Positions 1 through 11,441 of a stretch of 53,311 nucleotides of DNA are shown here, piece after piece. Source of the stretch: an uncultured bacterium (GTDB lineage: Bacteria; Patescibacteriota; Gracilibacteria; Absconditabacterales; Absconditicoccaceae); assembly GCA_937862565.1 (NCBI GenBank), contig CALMFT010000025.1, positions 1 through 53,311 of the forward strand. Reading direction: 5' to 3'. The position numbers and the translations under genes are program-made. The notes below the pieces were generated by a model that was given only the letters and a program-made list of their open reading frames with translations, searched no databases and had not been told where the DNA came from. How positions within the stretch are numbered: position 1 is the stretch's first letter; every line of letters starts with the position of its first letter.

Positions 1-1290
1 TTTTCAGACCTTTTAAAGGAGTGGCATGACGCTGATTTGCCCCCATTTATAGCAAGAGATAATTATGATTATCTCCATCAAAACTATGCAAATATATTTG
101 CTATTATTTGACCAAGACGTGCTGGTAAGACATTTTTTCTCTACCAAATCATCCAACATCTATTGGACAGTAATGCGTGTAAAAAAGAGGACATTCTGTT
201 TATTGATTTTGAAGATTATAGACTGAGTGGTTTGAAAATAGCAGATATTGATTCTATGTTTAAAGCATACTATGCATTGTATAAAAAAGATCCAAAGTAT
301 CTTATTTTTGATGAAATTCAAAATATACCTGAACGATCGAGAGTACTTAGAACTTTCCATAATAAGAGATATAAAATTATTGTAACAGGAAGTTCATCAA
401 AACTACTACTTACGGAAGTAAGTACAGAGCTTAGATGAAGATATACTCATAATCTAATGCTTCCTTTTTCGTTTGGAGAATATCTCAAGCATAAAGATAT
501 TGATCCTAAACGTCTTGAGCGTACAAATAAAGAATGACTTGTTTACGATGCCTTCCAACAATATATGCAATATGGTTGATATCCTGAAGTTATTGATGCA
601 AATGATCTCCAAAAGAGAAAGCTTTTGAATGAATACTATGCAACTACTTACTATAAAGATGTTATTGATAGATATAATGTAAGAGACAAAAAACTTCTTG
701 AAGGCTTTATGAGCTATGTTCTTAATATTTATAGCTCATTACTTTCATTAACGAAACTTGAAAAACATCTCAAAGATGAATGATTAACAGGAACTAAATC
801 AACACTTGGAAGATACCTCTCCCACCTCAAGGAGGCATTCTTTATCATCGAATGTCCAAAGTTTGGTTATTCTCCAAAAGTAGAAATGACACAACCGAAA
901 AAAGTTTATATGATAGATCCTGGATTTATTAAAATAGGTAACAATTATTCTGAAAATAAATGAAGAATTCTTGAGAATATTGTTGCGATTGAGCTGTATA
1001 GAAGATGAAAACAGTTGTATTATTTTAATGATGGCAGAGAGTGTGATTTTGTTATTAAAGAGCCGTTATCACTCAAGATTGAACAAGCTATACAGGTTAC
1101 ACGAACACTCGATTTCCATAATAAGGAAAGAGAGATACAGTGATTACTTCAGGCAATGAAAAAATGTAAACTCTCAGAAGGGTATATATTTACCTATGAT
1201 GAGAAAAAGATTATAGAAGAAGATGGATATACTATTCATGTGGTTCCAGTTTGGGAACGATTACTAGACAATGAAGAAGTTGTTGCATAA
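1..1290 (+). CDS. AAA_14/DUF4143-family ATPase, 5' end outside window
   Basis: Reading frame 1 is open from the first base and ends at TAA 1288-1290. The Walker A motif reads GPRRAGKT at about residues 37-44, and its first Gly is a TGA codon. A Walker B-like strand (YLIFDEIQ) lies near residues 100-107. It is followed by a sensor-like strand (IIVTGSSSKLL) and a C-terminal half with the basic, Tyr-rich look of the DUF4143 domain. Proteins of this family are P-loop ATPases of uncertain role, often mobile and present in several copies in host-associated bacteria. Only a few N-terminal residues seem to be missing. The gene is followed by a hairpin terminator and then by phage genes of different character, so it is probably an independent unit. 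Confidence 0.85.
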
Positions 1291-1358
1291 ATTATTTACT
1301 ATAAAACACTAATTGTTTATAGTGTTTCATACCAAAGTTTTCATAAAACAAATTACTG

Positions 1359-1385
1359 ACCATGCTTCACCGAGCATGGTTTTTA
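1359..1385 (+). terminator. Rho-independent terminator after the ATPase gene
   Basis: An 8-bp perfect stem (ACCATGCT with AGCATGGT, loop TCACCG) is followed directly by a T-run. A weaker AT-rich hairpin (arms 1304-1311 and 1320-1327) lies just upstream. Together they separate the ATPase gene from the phage module. Confidence 0.7.
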
Positions 1386-1441
1386 GATTGAGTTTTTACC
1401 GTTCCAAGTATACTCCTTGCAGTTTACTTCACTACCTTCTC

Positions 1442-2317
1442 ATGATCTGAAAACAATTCTTCCGAGATTGAAATAATCTGATGTATAGTACTGCGAACTT
1501 CAGGATAGCTCTTGGTGATGTGCAATGGAGAAAACTCAAAGTATCTGATGATAAGCAGGATATTGTTGGGTATCATGGAACTCTGACTTGACCAACCTAT
1601 GCAAGAGGGAGAACAATTATCATTGAAGGATTAATAATTGCACCTACAAGATCCAAATGCTCAATGGGTATGGATTGGTTGGATGCTGTTTTTGCACTTC
1701 AGTGAATACCGTCTAGTGTGGAAACCAAAGAACTCAAAATAATTGATGAGCAAGATAGGGAATGGATCATTCAATGTAAAATAGAACAACCAGTGGATTA
1801 TGAAATTGAGGAAGACAACGATCATAATGATGGATCTATGAGAAGATGGAGAGTTTCATTGTTCGCATCGGATCCTAAGTTTTACTCCATTATCGATTCA
1901 GTATTTTATGGTCAGGAAGGAAGTTATGGAGGCTTTTCCTTACCAAACTCTATGAGCAATCAACGAAATATGACCTATAATGAGATCAGCTGTGCTACAA
2001 CATCTAATGCTGATCAACCTGTTAGGATCACCGTCACGATCAATGGTACGGTGAATACGCCATTAACGGTCTACAACATCACCGCACAAAAATGGTTTAT
2101 GCTTGATATTAATGCCATAGCTGGAGATGTAATCGTCATTGATGGAAAAGAACAGACAGCAACAAAAAACTGATCAAATATCTTATGAACAAGAGTTCCT
2201 GGATCTCAACGACCGACCGTCAAGGCAATTACAAAATATGTCATCTATGACAAAGATGGAGGCATGACAACTAGTGATTTTTCTATCGCACTATCTTTCA
2301 AAAACTCTCTTTTGTAA
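1442..2317 (+). CDS. Phage distal tail (Dit-like) protein
   Basis: A 291-aa frame that crosses TGA codons at several places. The N-terminal part has the layout of siphovirus distal tail proteins: a Gly-rich stretch (VGYHGTLTGPTYARG), then a strand TIIIEGLIIAP, then a long beta-rich C-terminal half. Dit proteins form the ring that joins the tail tube to the adhesion hub, and the next gene looks like that hub. The first in-frame ATG (1442) was taken; ATG 1481 is an alternative. No tape-measure gene precedes it in the window. Family assignment rests on pattern and gene order. Confidence 0.6.
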
Positions 2318-2336
2318 TTCTTAAACATTAATCACT

Positions 2337-3398
2337 ATGGCACTTATAGGATATATCTATGATAGAAATAATAGTCTTATTGGACAGCTCTTTGGAGTGG
2401 TAGGATTTCAGTGCACTATGAAACTAAATGATATCTCTACAGGAGAACTGAGTATCAGTAACGAATCATTACAGGATGCATTGATTTTGCTGAAGGAAAA
2501 CAATCGCATCAAAGTGACCTTGGGGAATGATGATGGCACTGAACAAGAATTAATAAGCTGATATATCAGAGGTATTGAAGCTTCACTGACGACAACGATG
2601 ATCAAAATAGAAGATCTGATTAGTATGTTTGATGATAAAATTATCTATAGTCAGATCAGTTTTACTGGCACCATCACCCAACTGTTGCAAAATATCCTAG
2701 ATGGATTAAATCAAAGAGAAAATACAGGAATAACCCTGAGTTGTGATGTGACTGAAGTAGTGAGTAAAGAATATCCTAGGGGAGAGGCCATCGGTAATAT
2801 TCTCAAAGATTTGAGACAAAATACCTATGAATATTGCGTCAAAAGCAATATTCTCTATTTCCAAACGACAATCGGTATTGATAGATCATTAATTTGAAAT
2901 GATTATAGAGAGCTCGTCTGGGATCTTAACTCCCCATTAGATAGAAGCATCAGAGATGCAAAGCTTGTGATGGATATCAAACAAATGTGTAACGCTTGTC
3001 TTGGAAAAGATGCAACTAACTTGATCATTGCTGAGGATGTTGCCAGTATTGGAAAATTTGGAAGAATTGAGAGAAGTATCAGCAATAATGGAAATATCCA
3101 AGAGGCAGTCAATAACTATATACAAGAGAGAAAAGATAGTATCAAGGAGTTTGATATTGCTCCAAATATTTCTGACTTCTTTTTTTGTGATGTAGGAGAT
3201 ATGGTAAGAGTATATATCAACTCAGGTAACGATATCATGTTTTATGATTGACCATTGAAGGTAATAGAAAAATCCTACACTGCCTGAGAGATGCCAAAAG
3301 TAACCTTCAAACTCGCAAAAAATAAAGTCAAAACGATTGAACTTAATGAGAAAATTAAGGAGATTAATAGAAGAGTGCAAAAACTAGAATTGAAGTAA
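2337..3398 (+). CDS. Phage tail hub / tail-associated prot
   Basis: A 353-aa frame with in-frame TGA codons, beginning 19 nt after the Dit-like gene. The start MALIGYIYDRNNSLIG, the segment FTGTITQLLQNILDGL and the C-terminal charged helix (KTIELNEKIKEINRRVQKL) resemble siphovirus tail hub proteins (Tal / gp27-like), which cap the tail tube and carry the fibre. A central segment with several Asp/Asn-rich turns fits beta-barrel hub domains. The position between Dit and a very long fibre gene supports the role. No peptidase motif is visible, so it is probably structural only. Confidence 0.55.
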
Positions 3399-3493
3399 TA
3401 ACAAATTATTAATCAAGATCTATCAATAGATTTACTTTCTTGTTCCTTGGATATAGTAGTGGCATATTTTACCAGCCATATCTATAGGAATTC

Positions 3494-6400
3494 ATGGAAA
3501 GATGCTCACTACTCAATGGAAATATAGCAAACCAAGATGCAGATTATTCTGCACCATTATTGGCATTAACCAATGGTGGGGTTATTGAGTGATTGCAAGT
3601 TAGTCATGTGACATGAAATAACTTTCAGATTGCGGTTGGCGGAGGTCTGATCAAGTGTCTCAAAAGTAATGGAGATAAAGTAATGGTCTATTTCCAAAAC
3701 ACTGCTATCAAAAATCTCTCCTTCGCATGACCTAAGAAAGTATGGATTGAGATTTTTCAAAACAACCTCGATAATCCATTACTCAATCCTATTACAGGAC
3801 TTGGTATTGGTCAGATAACTTTTGGTGCAAGTTATCCTGTAAGTAATTATATCGCACTTGCTAGTATTGATATTACTAATACCGTTACTGATGAACGTAG
3901 TGTTATCAAAACCATTGATGATGCTGTTACAAGTGCAATCAGCCAAATCCAATCAGGAGCTACGACCTTTTCTGCTCCATCGATCTGACCTGCAAACACC
4001 TACAATGTCAGTTACTCAAGTCCTATAGTAGCGAGTATTGTTGCTGATCCAACATCTATTCCTCAAGGGATTCTCTATTTTTTCAAAGCACATCAGGATA
4101 ATACTGGAAATGTGACTGCCTCAGTAAATACCACTCAAGGAAGCCTTACTGCACCAGTTAAGAAAATGCATGATCGTGATCTAACCGCATGAGATATTGA
4201 AACTAATCAACGGGTAGCAGTCCAACGAGATGGTGTCAATTTTCAAATGCAATCACAACTTGCTCAAGTACCAGTCGGATCAATTCAAAATAGCACCGTT
4301 GTACAAGTGGCTGGAGAAGCAGTAAAATGAGGACAACCAGGATTTGCAGGAAGATGAGTGATTGATAAACTGATCATCAAACAAACCAATGGAGGATGAG
4401 CATGTAAAATGGGAGATGGAACTTCTATCAGGCATCAATTCCAATTCTTGATCGGTACCGACAATATTCTCAGAAGCGTGAGAGTGCAGATCAGAAAAGT
4501 GGGATCACCAACAGATAATGTAGAATGTCGTGTTATGGATATGGACAGAACCACAGTGATTGCTGTTTCGACCACCTCCATTCTATCGTCCAATCTCTCT
4601 GCAAACTTTCAAGAGAGTGTTTTTGTATTTAATGATGTTATACTTACTCCCAATCAAAGGTATATCATTGATATCAGAAGATCATCCTCAAACTCAGCAA
4701 CCAATCACTATGAAATAGAGGCAAATGGTACGAACTTCTACCCTTATGGACAATTGCATTATTTTGATGGTACCAATTGGATTGCTTATAGTGGCTGTTT
4801 GAGATTTGCAATTCAAATGGGCTTCAACCATGAGATGGGGAAGTGGCGGTTGTCTGATAATGACTATGAAAGCACATCGCAGGTTGATGGATTTTTTGCA
4901 CAAACCAAAACCGCCAATCAGCAAGTAGAAATAACAGTTTGATGAGTAAATACGAATCAAATCTGACTCTCGGCTGGTCAGGAGTATTTTTTGAGTAATC
5001 AATTGGAAGGAGCAAGTAACATCGTACGAGATACCAATACACACTTTGGGTATCAAACAACAAACCAAGAAAAGATAGCTCAAAGCTTCATACTCAACAG
5101 ATCACTTACAATTGATAAGATCTTGTTGTCGCTATGGAAACAAGGAAATCCAACAGATAATCTCATTGTTAGAATTGAGACCGATACTACCGATAGTCCA
5201 AGTGGAGTACTCGCTCATGCAAACGCTCAATGTACGATTAATTATACCGCCTTATCAACTGGATCCTTCAATACTATTTTTCAGTTTTTATGATCATTTA
5301 CCCTTAGCGGTGCCACCAAATATCGAATCGTCCTTAGTAGAAGTGGTGCGTTGGATACTACAAATTATTACAGAACCAAAATCAAAGGATCCAATGTCTT
5401 TGATCAAGGAAATATGGAAGTCTATCAAAACGCCCTATGGACTGCAAATACTCGAGACCTATTTTTTGATTTTCTCCAACAGTTTAATGGACTAGAACAG
5501 AATAGTCAGAATACTGAAACCTATCTATGATATTCTATTGCTGATAGAAGAAAACAAACACAAAAAGTTATCTTTGATAGTGATACCACGATCAAACAAA
5601 TATGCCTATCACTCAGGAAAGATGGGACTCCAACAGATGCAGTGAGGGTTAGAATTGAGACCGATGGTACTCAGGATATTTTGAATGCATACAATATAAG
5701 CTGATGAAGTGCTGTGCAATTTGGATTGAATTCCCCAAACTATGTGAAAGTTGCTGGTAAATTCAGACTGGGTTCATCGCTGACGACGAGTAAGCTTTCT
5801 GTATGGTTATACAAACAAAATCTCCCGACTGATAATGTGACCGTTAGAATAGAAACCGATAACAGCTGAGCTCCAAGTGGTGCTTTGGTACATCCCAATG
5901 CAGTATTCACTGTTCCTGCAAGTTCCTTGACTACAACACTGACTTTGTATGAACTCACAGGAGTGGGTAATTTTTCTCTATCTGCAAATACGGATTACTG
6001 GATCGTGTGTCAAAGATCATGAACTACTGATAATAGTAACTATTATTTTATCGGACTTCAACGATCATGACCCACTAATAACATGGGGTATTTTACGACC
6101 ACTTGGAACTATTGGAGTGCGACGATTATGTATATCTTTCCTGACGGAGTCTGATGACCATCTGGTAATCTCGTGAATGCTAATGCTGAACTGACCATCT
6201 CTGCGACCGCACTGACAAACTCACTACAAAATCTTTATCTCGCTTTTCCTGCAACTTTTACATTAAGCAAAAATACCGTCTATCGAATTGTTGTCGAGAG
6301 AACAGGAACGCTCAGTACTACGAACTTCTATCGTATCGGAATTCATAACGGATCCTTGTACCACTATGGGCATAGCAAAAGACACTCTACAGGAATACGA

Positions 6401-7054
6401 ATAGATAGTACGGATACTGAAGATTTCTTTTTCAATTTCGTAAGTCTGTATAAAAGACAACCAGGAAATATCTGAATTCTCTCACGCTTCAATTATTTCT
6501 ATAAAGTCTGAAAAGCAATAGATGATAGTAAAATATCGTTAGATTTCGATGATACCTATATAGTATCTAGTAGCTCCAATTATAGAGAATTTAGAAACCT
6601 TGCTATCACAGAAACCATCAGTGGAGATCTATGATGATGAACAATTAAAACATATTATTTCTGACCAAGAAAATTCATCTCGATCGGCTTCAATGGATAT
6701 ATTAGCATCAGGGCTGAGTGAAACTGGACTGATTTCTCAACTGGATGAGCTGATACTCAGAATTTTGATCATTATGATTTTGGAAATAGAAGAGCTGTAA
6801 GAGCGAATGGCTATGCTGCATTTTGACTTTACTCTGATGGATATGGCTGGAATGGGTGGTTTTGTACACTCAATGGAGTGACCGTATCAGCTGATAATTT
6901 ACGAGTGAAAAAATGAGATATCATCGGAATCGGATTTACAATGTCGGGGTATAGAAATTATACTGCACCAGCAGTGGTGTCATTAGCTGTTCAACTCAAT
7001 GCAATTATCATCAAAGCCAGTCTTGTAAAAAATGCATCTCTTTTAGTTTCTTAA
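3494..7054 (+). CDS. Large phage tail fibre / receptor-binding protein with repeated modules
   Basis: A single 1186-aa frame that contains dozens of in-frame TGA codons, including triple TGA near 6633. A stop codon (TAG 3485) directly upstream fixes ATG 3494 as the first start. The N-terminal 200 residues look like a fibre base that would attach to the hub. Residues about 310-960 carry at least five related modules with the pattern L.LWK.G.PTDN..VRIETD....PSG.L....A, typical of repeated beta-sandwich adhesion units. The C-terminal part is rich in Gly, Tyr, Trp and Asn and may form the receptor-contacting tip. The gene sits between the hub and the lysis genes, as expected for a fibre. Receptor unknown. 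Confidence 0.7.
4430..6345 (+). repeat. Five degenerate repeated modules inside the fibre gene
   Basis: Approximate module starts are 4430, 5065, 5560, 5740 and 6080. Conserved cores read VGSPTDNVECRV, QGNPTDNLIVRIETD, DGTPTDAVRVRIETD, QNLPTDNVTVRIETD, and a last copy that keeps only the second half (GPSGNLVNANAEL). The third module is cut short. The copies differ at many positions, so they are old duplications and not an assembly artefact. Confidence 0.75.
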
Positions 7055-7063
7055 TATAAACCC

Positions 7064-7432
7064 ATGTTATATCGTAATATCACAGATCAAATCTTACAGT
7101 GAGTCAAACCGCTCGGTGTTATTAATATCCCCGATGATCAAGAGGATTTTTGAGTAATGATAATTGCAGGCAATCGCATCCAAACATTTATACCGATTGA
7201 AGGAGATATTATAACGTCACCACTAGATATCAAACTCCCTATTAATCAAGAAAAAATGAAGGATATCCTGACTTGAATCGGTGTACAGCTAGAAAGTGGA
7301 CATCCTGATTATCTCATACAACAATGGATCGAATATGCTGTCACTGAACCACTACCGTACGACGCAGATCATCTTCCTGAAGATGCAAAACCATCAGAAA
7401 TAAGAGATGCTTTACCTAATAATTCCAACTAA
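7064..7432 (+). CDS. Hypothetical phage protein after the fibre gene
   Basis: A 122-aa frame with in-frame TGA codons, starting 9 nt after the fibre stop. The protein is soluble, acidic and without a membrane segment. It begins MLYRNITDQILQGVKPLGV and ends in a polar tail. No family recognised. A small protein in this position of tailed phages is often a fibre chaperone or accessory tail protein, but nothing in the sequence proves that here. Confidence 0.6.
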
Positions 7433-7434
7433 AT

Positions 7435-7698
7435 ATGAACTTTAGTTTCAAAGACAATGCGATCACGATTACCTTCACTGCACTCATTGGCTTGCTGTGT
7501 TTTACCATCTCACGAACCTGGCAAATTGCTCAGCATTATAATCAGCTTGCTGACTCCATCAGTTATATCGAAAAGACCTACGTCAATAAAACGGAATTTG
7601 AAAAACTCCAAGTCAAAATGGACTATATCTCTGAAAATATCTGAGAGATCAAACAAGATCTCAAAGAACTCAAACAATCTTTTATTCCTCATAAATAA
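7435..7698 (+). CDS. Small membrane protein with coiled coil, lysis-module candidate
   Basis: An 87-aa frame, 2 nt after the previous gene, so co-translated. Residues about 8-26 form one hydrophobic helix (ITITFTALIGLLCFTI). After it comes a charged heptad-like region (IEKTYVNKTEFEKLQVKMDYI) that runs through one TGA-coded Gly to the end. One membrane helix plus a coiled coil is typical of small phage lysis accessory proteins (XhlA/BhlA type, holin-associated). Neighbours downstream are a holin-like protein and an endolysin. Confidence 0.6.
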
Positions 7699-7701
7699 TT
7701 C

Positions 7702-7890
7702 ATGAACTATCCATCATTCTTCCAAAGCATCATCAAACTTACTGTATTTATCCTCGTAATCGGAGCAGTTCTCGGAATGTCACTAGGTAAGATTACAGGT
7801 GAGCAATATATCCAAATCATGATGGCGTTTATTACTGGTTACTTCTCAGGAAGAATCCCGACCAAAACAGACCCTAACCAACCAAAATAG
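7702..7890 (+). CDS. Holin-like small membrane protein
   Basis: A 62-aa protein starting 3 nt after the preceding stop. It has two hydrophobic stretches (LTVFILVIGAVLGMSL and IMMAFITGYFSG) and a short charged tail, the usual build of class II holins. A holin would make membrane pores to release the endolysin encoded next. No in-frame TGA is needed. Assigned by size, topology and context only. Confidence 0.55.
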   Translation: MNYPSFFQSIIKLTVFILVIGAVLGMSLGKITGEQYIQIMMAFITGYFSGRIPTKTDPNQPK

Positions 7891-7919
7891 TCAGATTATT
7901 TATTATTTTCCCAAACCTC

Positions 7920-8519
7920 ATGAAAGAACCACCAAGACAATCAGATATCAATCTCTTAGAACCAGGATTCAAAAAAAAGTTTGATCTCTGGCGATCTGAA
8001 GTTCTCAAACATTATCCCAATGCAAGAGTTTTTGAATCCAAAAGATCCAAAGAAAGGCAAGAACGACTGTACAGCCAGTGAAGAACTAGACCAGGTAAGA
8101 TCGTAACTAATATCAAACATATCGGTATGCACTGACAGGGTAAAGCAGTAGATATTGTTTTCCTTAATAATCAAAATCAACCTACTCGAATCTGACCATA
8201 TGACGACCTCATTGCCCTCGCAAAACAATACAATATCAAAAATCTCAAGCCATTTGAAACTTGTCATTTTGAAGACAATGGCAAACCTTTATCACTTCTT
8301 CAAACCATCATGCTTGTATTTGAAACAGTCTACAAAGACAAATTCTGACCAATCTCACAAGATAAGAAAATCACCACTCAAGTCGATAAACGATATGCTA
8401 TGATCAAGGATAAAACACCATCAGAACAGATCCAGGAGTTGTGTTGGTTGATAGGGATTAAAGTGGAGGAAATTAATCAGAAGATCATTAAGATCAGTCA
8501 ATTTCCTGAAACAAACTAA
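7920..8519 (+). CDS. Peptidase M15-family endolysin
   Basis: A 199-aa frame. The zinc site of M15 L,D- or D,D-peptidases is visible: HGQGKAVDI supplies the first His and the Asp (H-x-x-G-x-A-x-D pattern), and TCHFE supplies the last His with its preceding Glu-rich context. These enzymes cut peptide crosslinks or stem peptides of peptidoglycan. Three Gly residues near the active site are TGA codons, so the enzyme is made correctly only in a code-25 host. Downstream of the holin-like gene it completes a lysis cassette. There is no signal peptide, which fits holin-dependent release. The TCAGATTAT element lies directly after the previous stop, 20 nt before this ATG. Confidence 0.85.
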
Positions 8520-8536
8520 GTAGTGCTGATAATGCT

Positions 8537-8568
8537 TCACCAAGACTAGATATGTTTTGGTGATTTTT
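8537..8568 (+). terminator. Terminator after the lysis cassette
   Basis: Arms TCACCAA (8537-8543) and TTGGTGA (8557-8563) are followed by five T. It closes the phage late module. Confidence 0.65.
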
Positions 8569-8642
8569 GTGTTGTTTTTTCTTTGTCATTGCATCATGCT
8601 TATATAAAAGATTGTTTTTACTTTTATATGTTGTAAATCACC

Positions 8643-8771
8643 ATGAAAACCACTAAACTTGTTCTAAAAGAATGATGCGATTATGAATTCCAACTCAATG
8701 ATGAATCAGTAGAAAAAGTTATTATTACTTATCCAAAACCTCCTCAACCTCCTCAAGAGTCCAATCGCTAG
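8643..8771 (+). CDS. Small hypothetical ORF, possibly a decayed gene
   Basis: A 42-aa frame starting MKTTKLVLKEG, with one TGA-coded Gly and a Pro-rich end (YPKPPQPPQESN). No family recognised. The downstream 200 nt hold further protein-like stretches in other frames, so this may be the intact 5' part of a frameshifted gene. Confidence 0.35.
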
Positions 8772-8987
8772 AAGTACAGATTGAAATTACTCCAATGTCA
8801 GAAGCAGAATCACAATATTTTATGAGCTTTTTATTGTGAATTGTCAATCCGTAATATCTATTGATAGAGTGGATAAATAAGGCTTTGGTATACTTGTTTC
8901 CTTACTTTTGACTGGATTGTTGATGGGAATTTCGTATAGTATTGGATATAAGAAATGCAGTATGCCTTTATTTAATAATGAATTAAA
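8772..8987 (+). other. Gap with coding-like remnants, no intact gene
   Basis: Two short protein-like pieces lie in different frames. One is ITPMSEAESQYFMSFLLG (frame of ATG 8795). The other is a hydrophobic helix piece (GILVSLLLTGLLMGISY) just before hsdM, without a good start codon. They may be debris of a small membrane protein. Confidence 0.3.
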
Positions 8988-10739
8988 ATGACATTAACTA
9001 ATACTGGAAATAACTCATCCATCGTAAGTTTCATCTGGCAAGTTGCAGATGATATTCTTAGAGACATCTATGTTAAAGGTAAATATAGGGATGTAATATT
9101 ACCTATGGTGGTTCTTACTCGTATTGACAGTGAGCTTATAGAGACCAAAGAAAAGGTATTATTGGAATATGAGAAATTCAAAGAAAGACTCACCAATATA
9201 GAACCAATCTTGCAAAAGGCTACTGGATATGATTTTTATAATACTTCTCCATTTACGCTTACTAGTCTTCTCAAAGATCCAGTAAATCTTAAAACAAATT
9301 TTAGACAATATCTCAATGGATATAGTAACAATATCCAAGACATTCTCCAAAAATTCAAATTTGAAAACCAAATCCAAACACTTGAGGAAGCTGATATTCT
9401 CTTCGCTCTTATCCAAAAATTTAGTGATGCTATAGGTTTTCTTTCACCAAATAATCTTTCCAATCATGACATGTGATATGTTTTTGAAGAATTAATCAGA
9501 AAATTTAATGAAGAAAATAACGAGGAAGCAGGAGAACATTTCACCCCTCGTGAGGTAATTCGTTTGATGACTAATATCTTATTTTTGCCAGTATCAGAGC
9601 AAATCAAAGATAGATCATTATCGATTTATGATCCTTGTGTGGGTAGTGGAGGTATGTTATCGGTCGCTAAAGACTTTATCCAATGAGATGAAAGTAGTAT
9701 ACATGGTACGGGTAATATCTTCACGTTTGGTCAAGAAATAAACCCTGAGACTTACGCACTCTGTAAGGCTGATATGCTCCTCAAAGGAGAAAAAGATAAT
9801 CATGTGGCATTTGGATCAACGCTTTCCAACGACTGATTTACAAACGATAAGTTTGATTTCATCCTGACAAATCCTCCTTATGGAAAATCACGAAAAACAG
9901 ATCAAGATAAACTCGCCACTGGCAAGAAAAAAGAAATCTTTGATCCAAGGTTTGCAGTAGGTACTCCTCGTATCAATGATGGACAGCTCTTATTCACTCT
10001 CCATATGCTTTCCAAGATGAAGCATGATACACCACTCGGGACTCGTATTGCATCAGTACATAATGGGTCAGCACTCTTTACTTGAGACGCTGGAGGATGA
10101 GAAAGTGAAATCAGAAAACATATCATCGAAAATGACTATCTTGAAGCTATTATAGCTTTGCCCAAAGACCTGTTTTATAATACAGGTATCGGGACGTATA
10201 TTTGGATTATGACTAATAGAAAATCAAAACACAAACAAGGGAAAATACAACTCATTAATGCAACTAGCGATCAGTTCTATAGTAAGATGACTAAGAGTCT
10301 TTGAAGTAAAAGAGCTGAACTCAAACCAGAACATATTAACAAAATCTATAAGCTCTTTGATGCATTTGAAGATAGTGAATTTTCGAAGATATTTGATAAT
10401 GAAGATTTTGGATATATACAGGTTATCATCGAGAGACCAAAATGTGATGAGTCATGAAATATTATATCAAAAAAATGAAAGCTTGAAACGGATAGCGACC
10501 TTAGAGACAAAGAGAATATTCCTCTCAAACAAGATATCCAAGTCTATTTTGAAAAAGAAGTATTACCCTTTGCTCCTGATGCATGGATCAGTGACAAAGA
10601 ACAAAAGGTTGGTTATGAGATCAACTTTAATAAATACTTCTATGAATATACGCCACCTCGTAGTCTACAAGATATTGCAAAAGATATTCTCAAATTAGAT
10701 GAAGAGACTGATGGAGTTTTACACGATATTATCAAATAA
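8988..10739 (+). CDS. hsdM: Type I restriction-modification DNA methyltransferase subunit
   Basis: A 583-aa protein, normal length for HsdM. The N-terminal helical domain begins [20 protein letters not shown]. The segment [13 protein letters not shown] precedes methylase motif I ([10 protein letters not shown], binds S-adenosylmethionine), and the catalytic motif IV is NPPYG, typical of N6-adenine methylases. HsdM and HsdS together methylate the recognition site, and with HsdR they form the restriction complex. Several glycines are TGA codons. The stop at 10737-10739 is immediately followed by the ATG of the next gene, so the operon is translationally tight. Confidence 0.95.
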
Positions 10740-11441
10740 ATGCCATCTATTCCTATCACTCTTCCATTTCCCGACTTTCATCCTGAAGTAAATAGCGTAT
10801 CAAGATCATTATATGAATCTGGACATTTTACTCAGGCATTAAAAGAGGCGAGTATTAGATTGGAAGAATGTTGTAAATCAGAATTATTAGGAATGAAATG
10901 AGTGGAGATGACATGAGTCCCTCTTATGCAAAAACTATTCTCTTCTAAAAATTGTTTAATCCCATTTGTTAATCTTTCTTTGCAAAGTAATATAGCAAAA
11001 CAAGATGCATATCGTGATTTATTTGCTTGATTTATGTGAGCTGTAAGAAACTCAGTCCAACATAGTACTGAAATATTAGATGATATAGAAGCACTGTACT
11101 GACTGAATATGGTAAGTTACCTCTTCTACAAGCTCGATAGAGCAAAAGAGATGAATACAGTACAGGAAACTATAGAACAAGAACCACTACAAATAGTACA
11201 AACGGACGATTCCATTGAGTCATCTATCACAACATTGCTCCTAACAGATTGAAGAATAACTGAAATATCATCGCAAACACAAGATCAATCAATAGCAAAA
11301 CTAACTCTCCAAAAAGTATCAGAAGATATTATCACAGAACAACTAGAAGTTTACTGAAAAATAGATGAGTATAACTATTACTTTGCACATCAAGAATTAT
11401 TCATTTTATCTCTCCTCTCATTGCTCTATGACCACAACTAA
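10740..11441 (+). CDS. TIGR02391-family protein embedded in the hsd operon
   Basis: A 233-aa protein whose ATG directly abuts the hsdM stop. The N-terminal pattern FHPEVNSVSRSLYESGHFTQ, the helix ALKEASIRLEE, and the central DLFAGFMGAVRNSVQHS match the TIGR02391 (Ymh-like) family. The RN-x4-H at the end of the latter resembles a HEPN-type nuclease signature. Members often sit in or near defence loci. The C-terminal part (about 145-233) is variable. The last 14 nt overlap the start of hsdS, so the gene was built into the operon and is co-expressed. A role in RNA cleavage or in tuning restriction is only inferred. Confidence 0.7.

Noticed and set aside
4694-5083. Minus-strand open frames opposite the fibre gene
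   Set aside because: Shadows of the long plus-strand fibre frame with no start, family or codon support.
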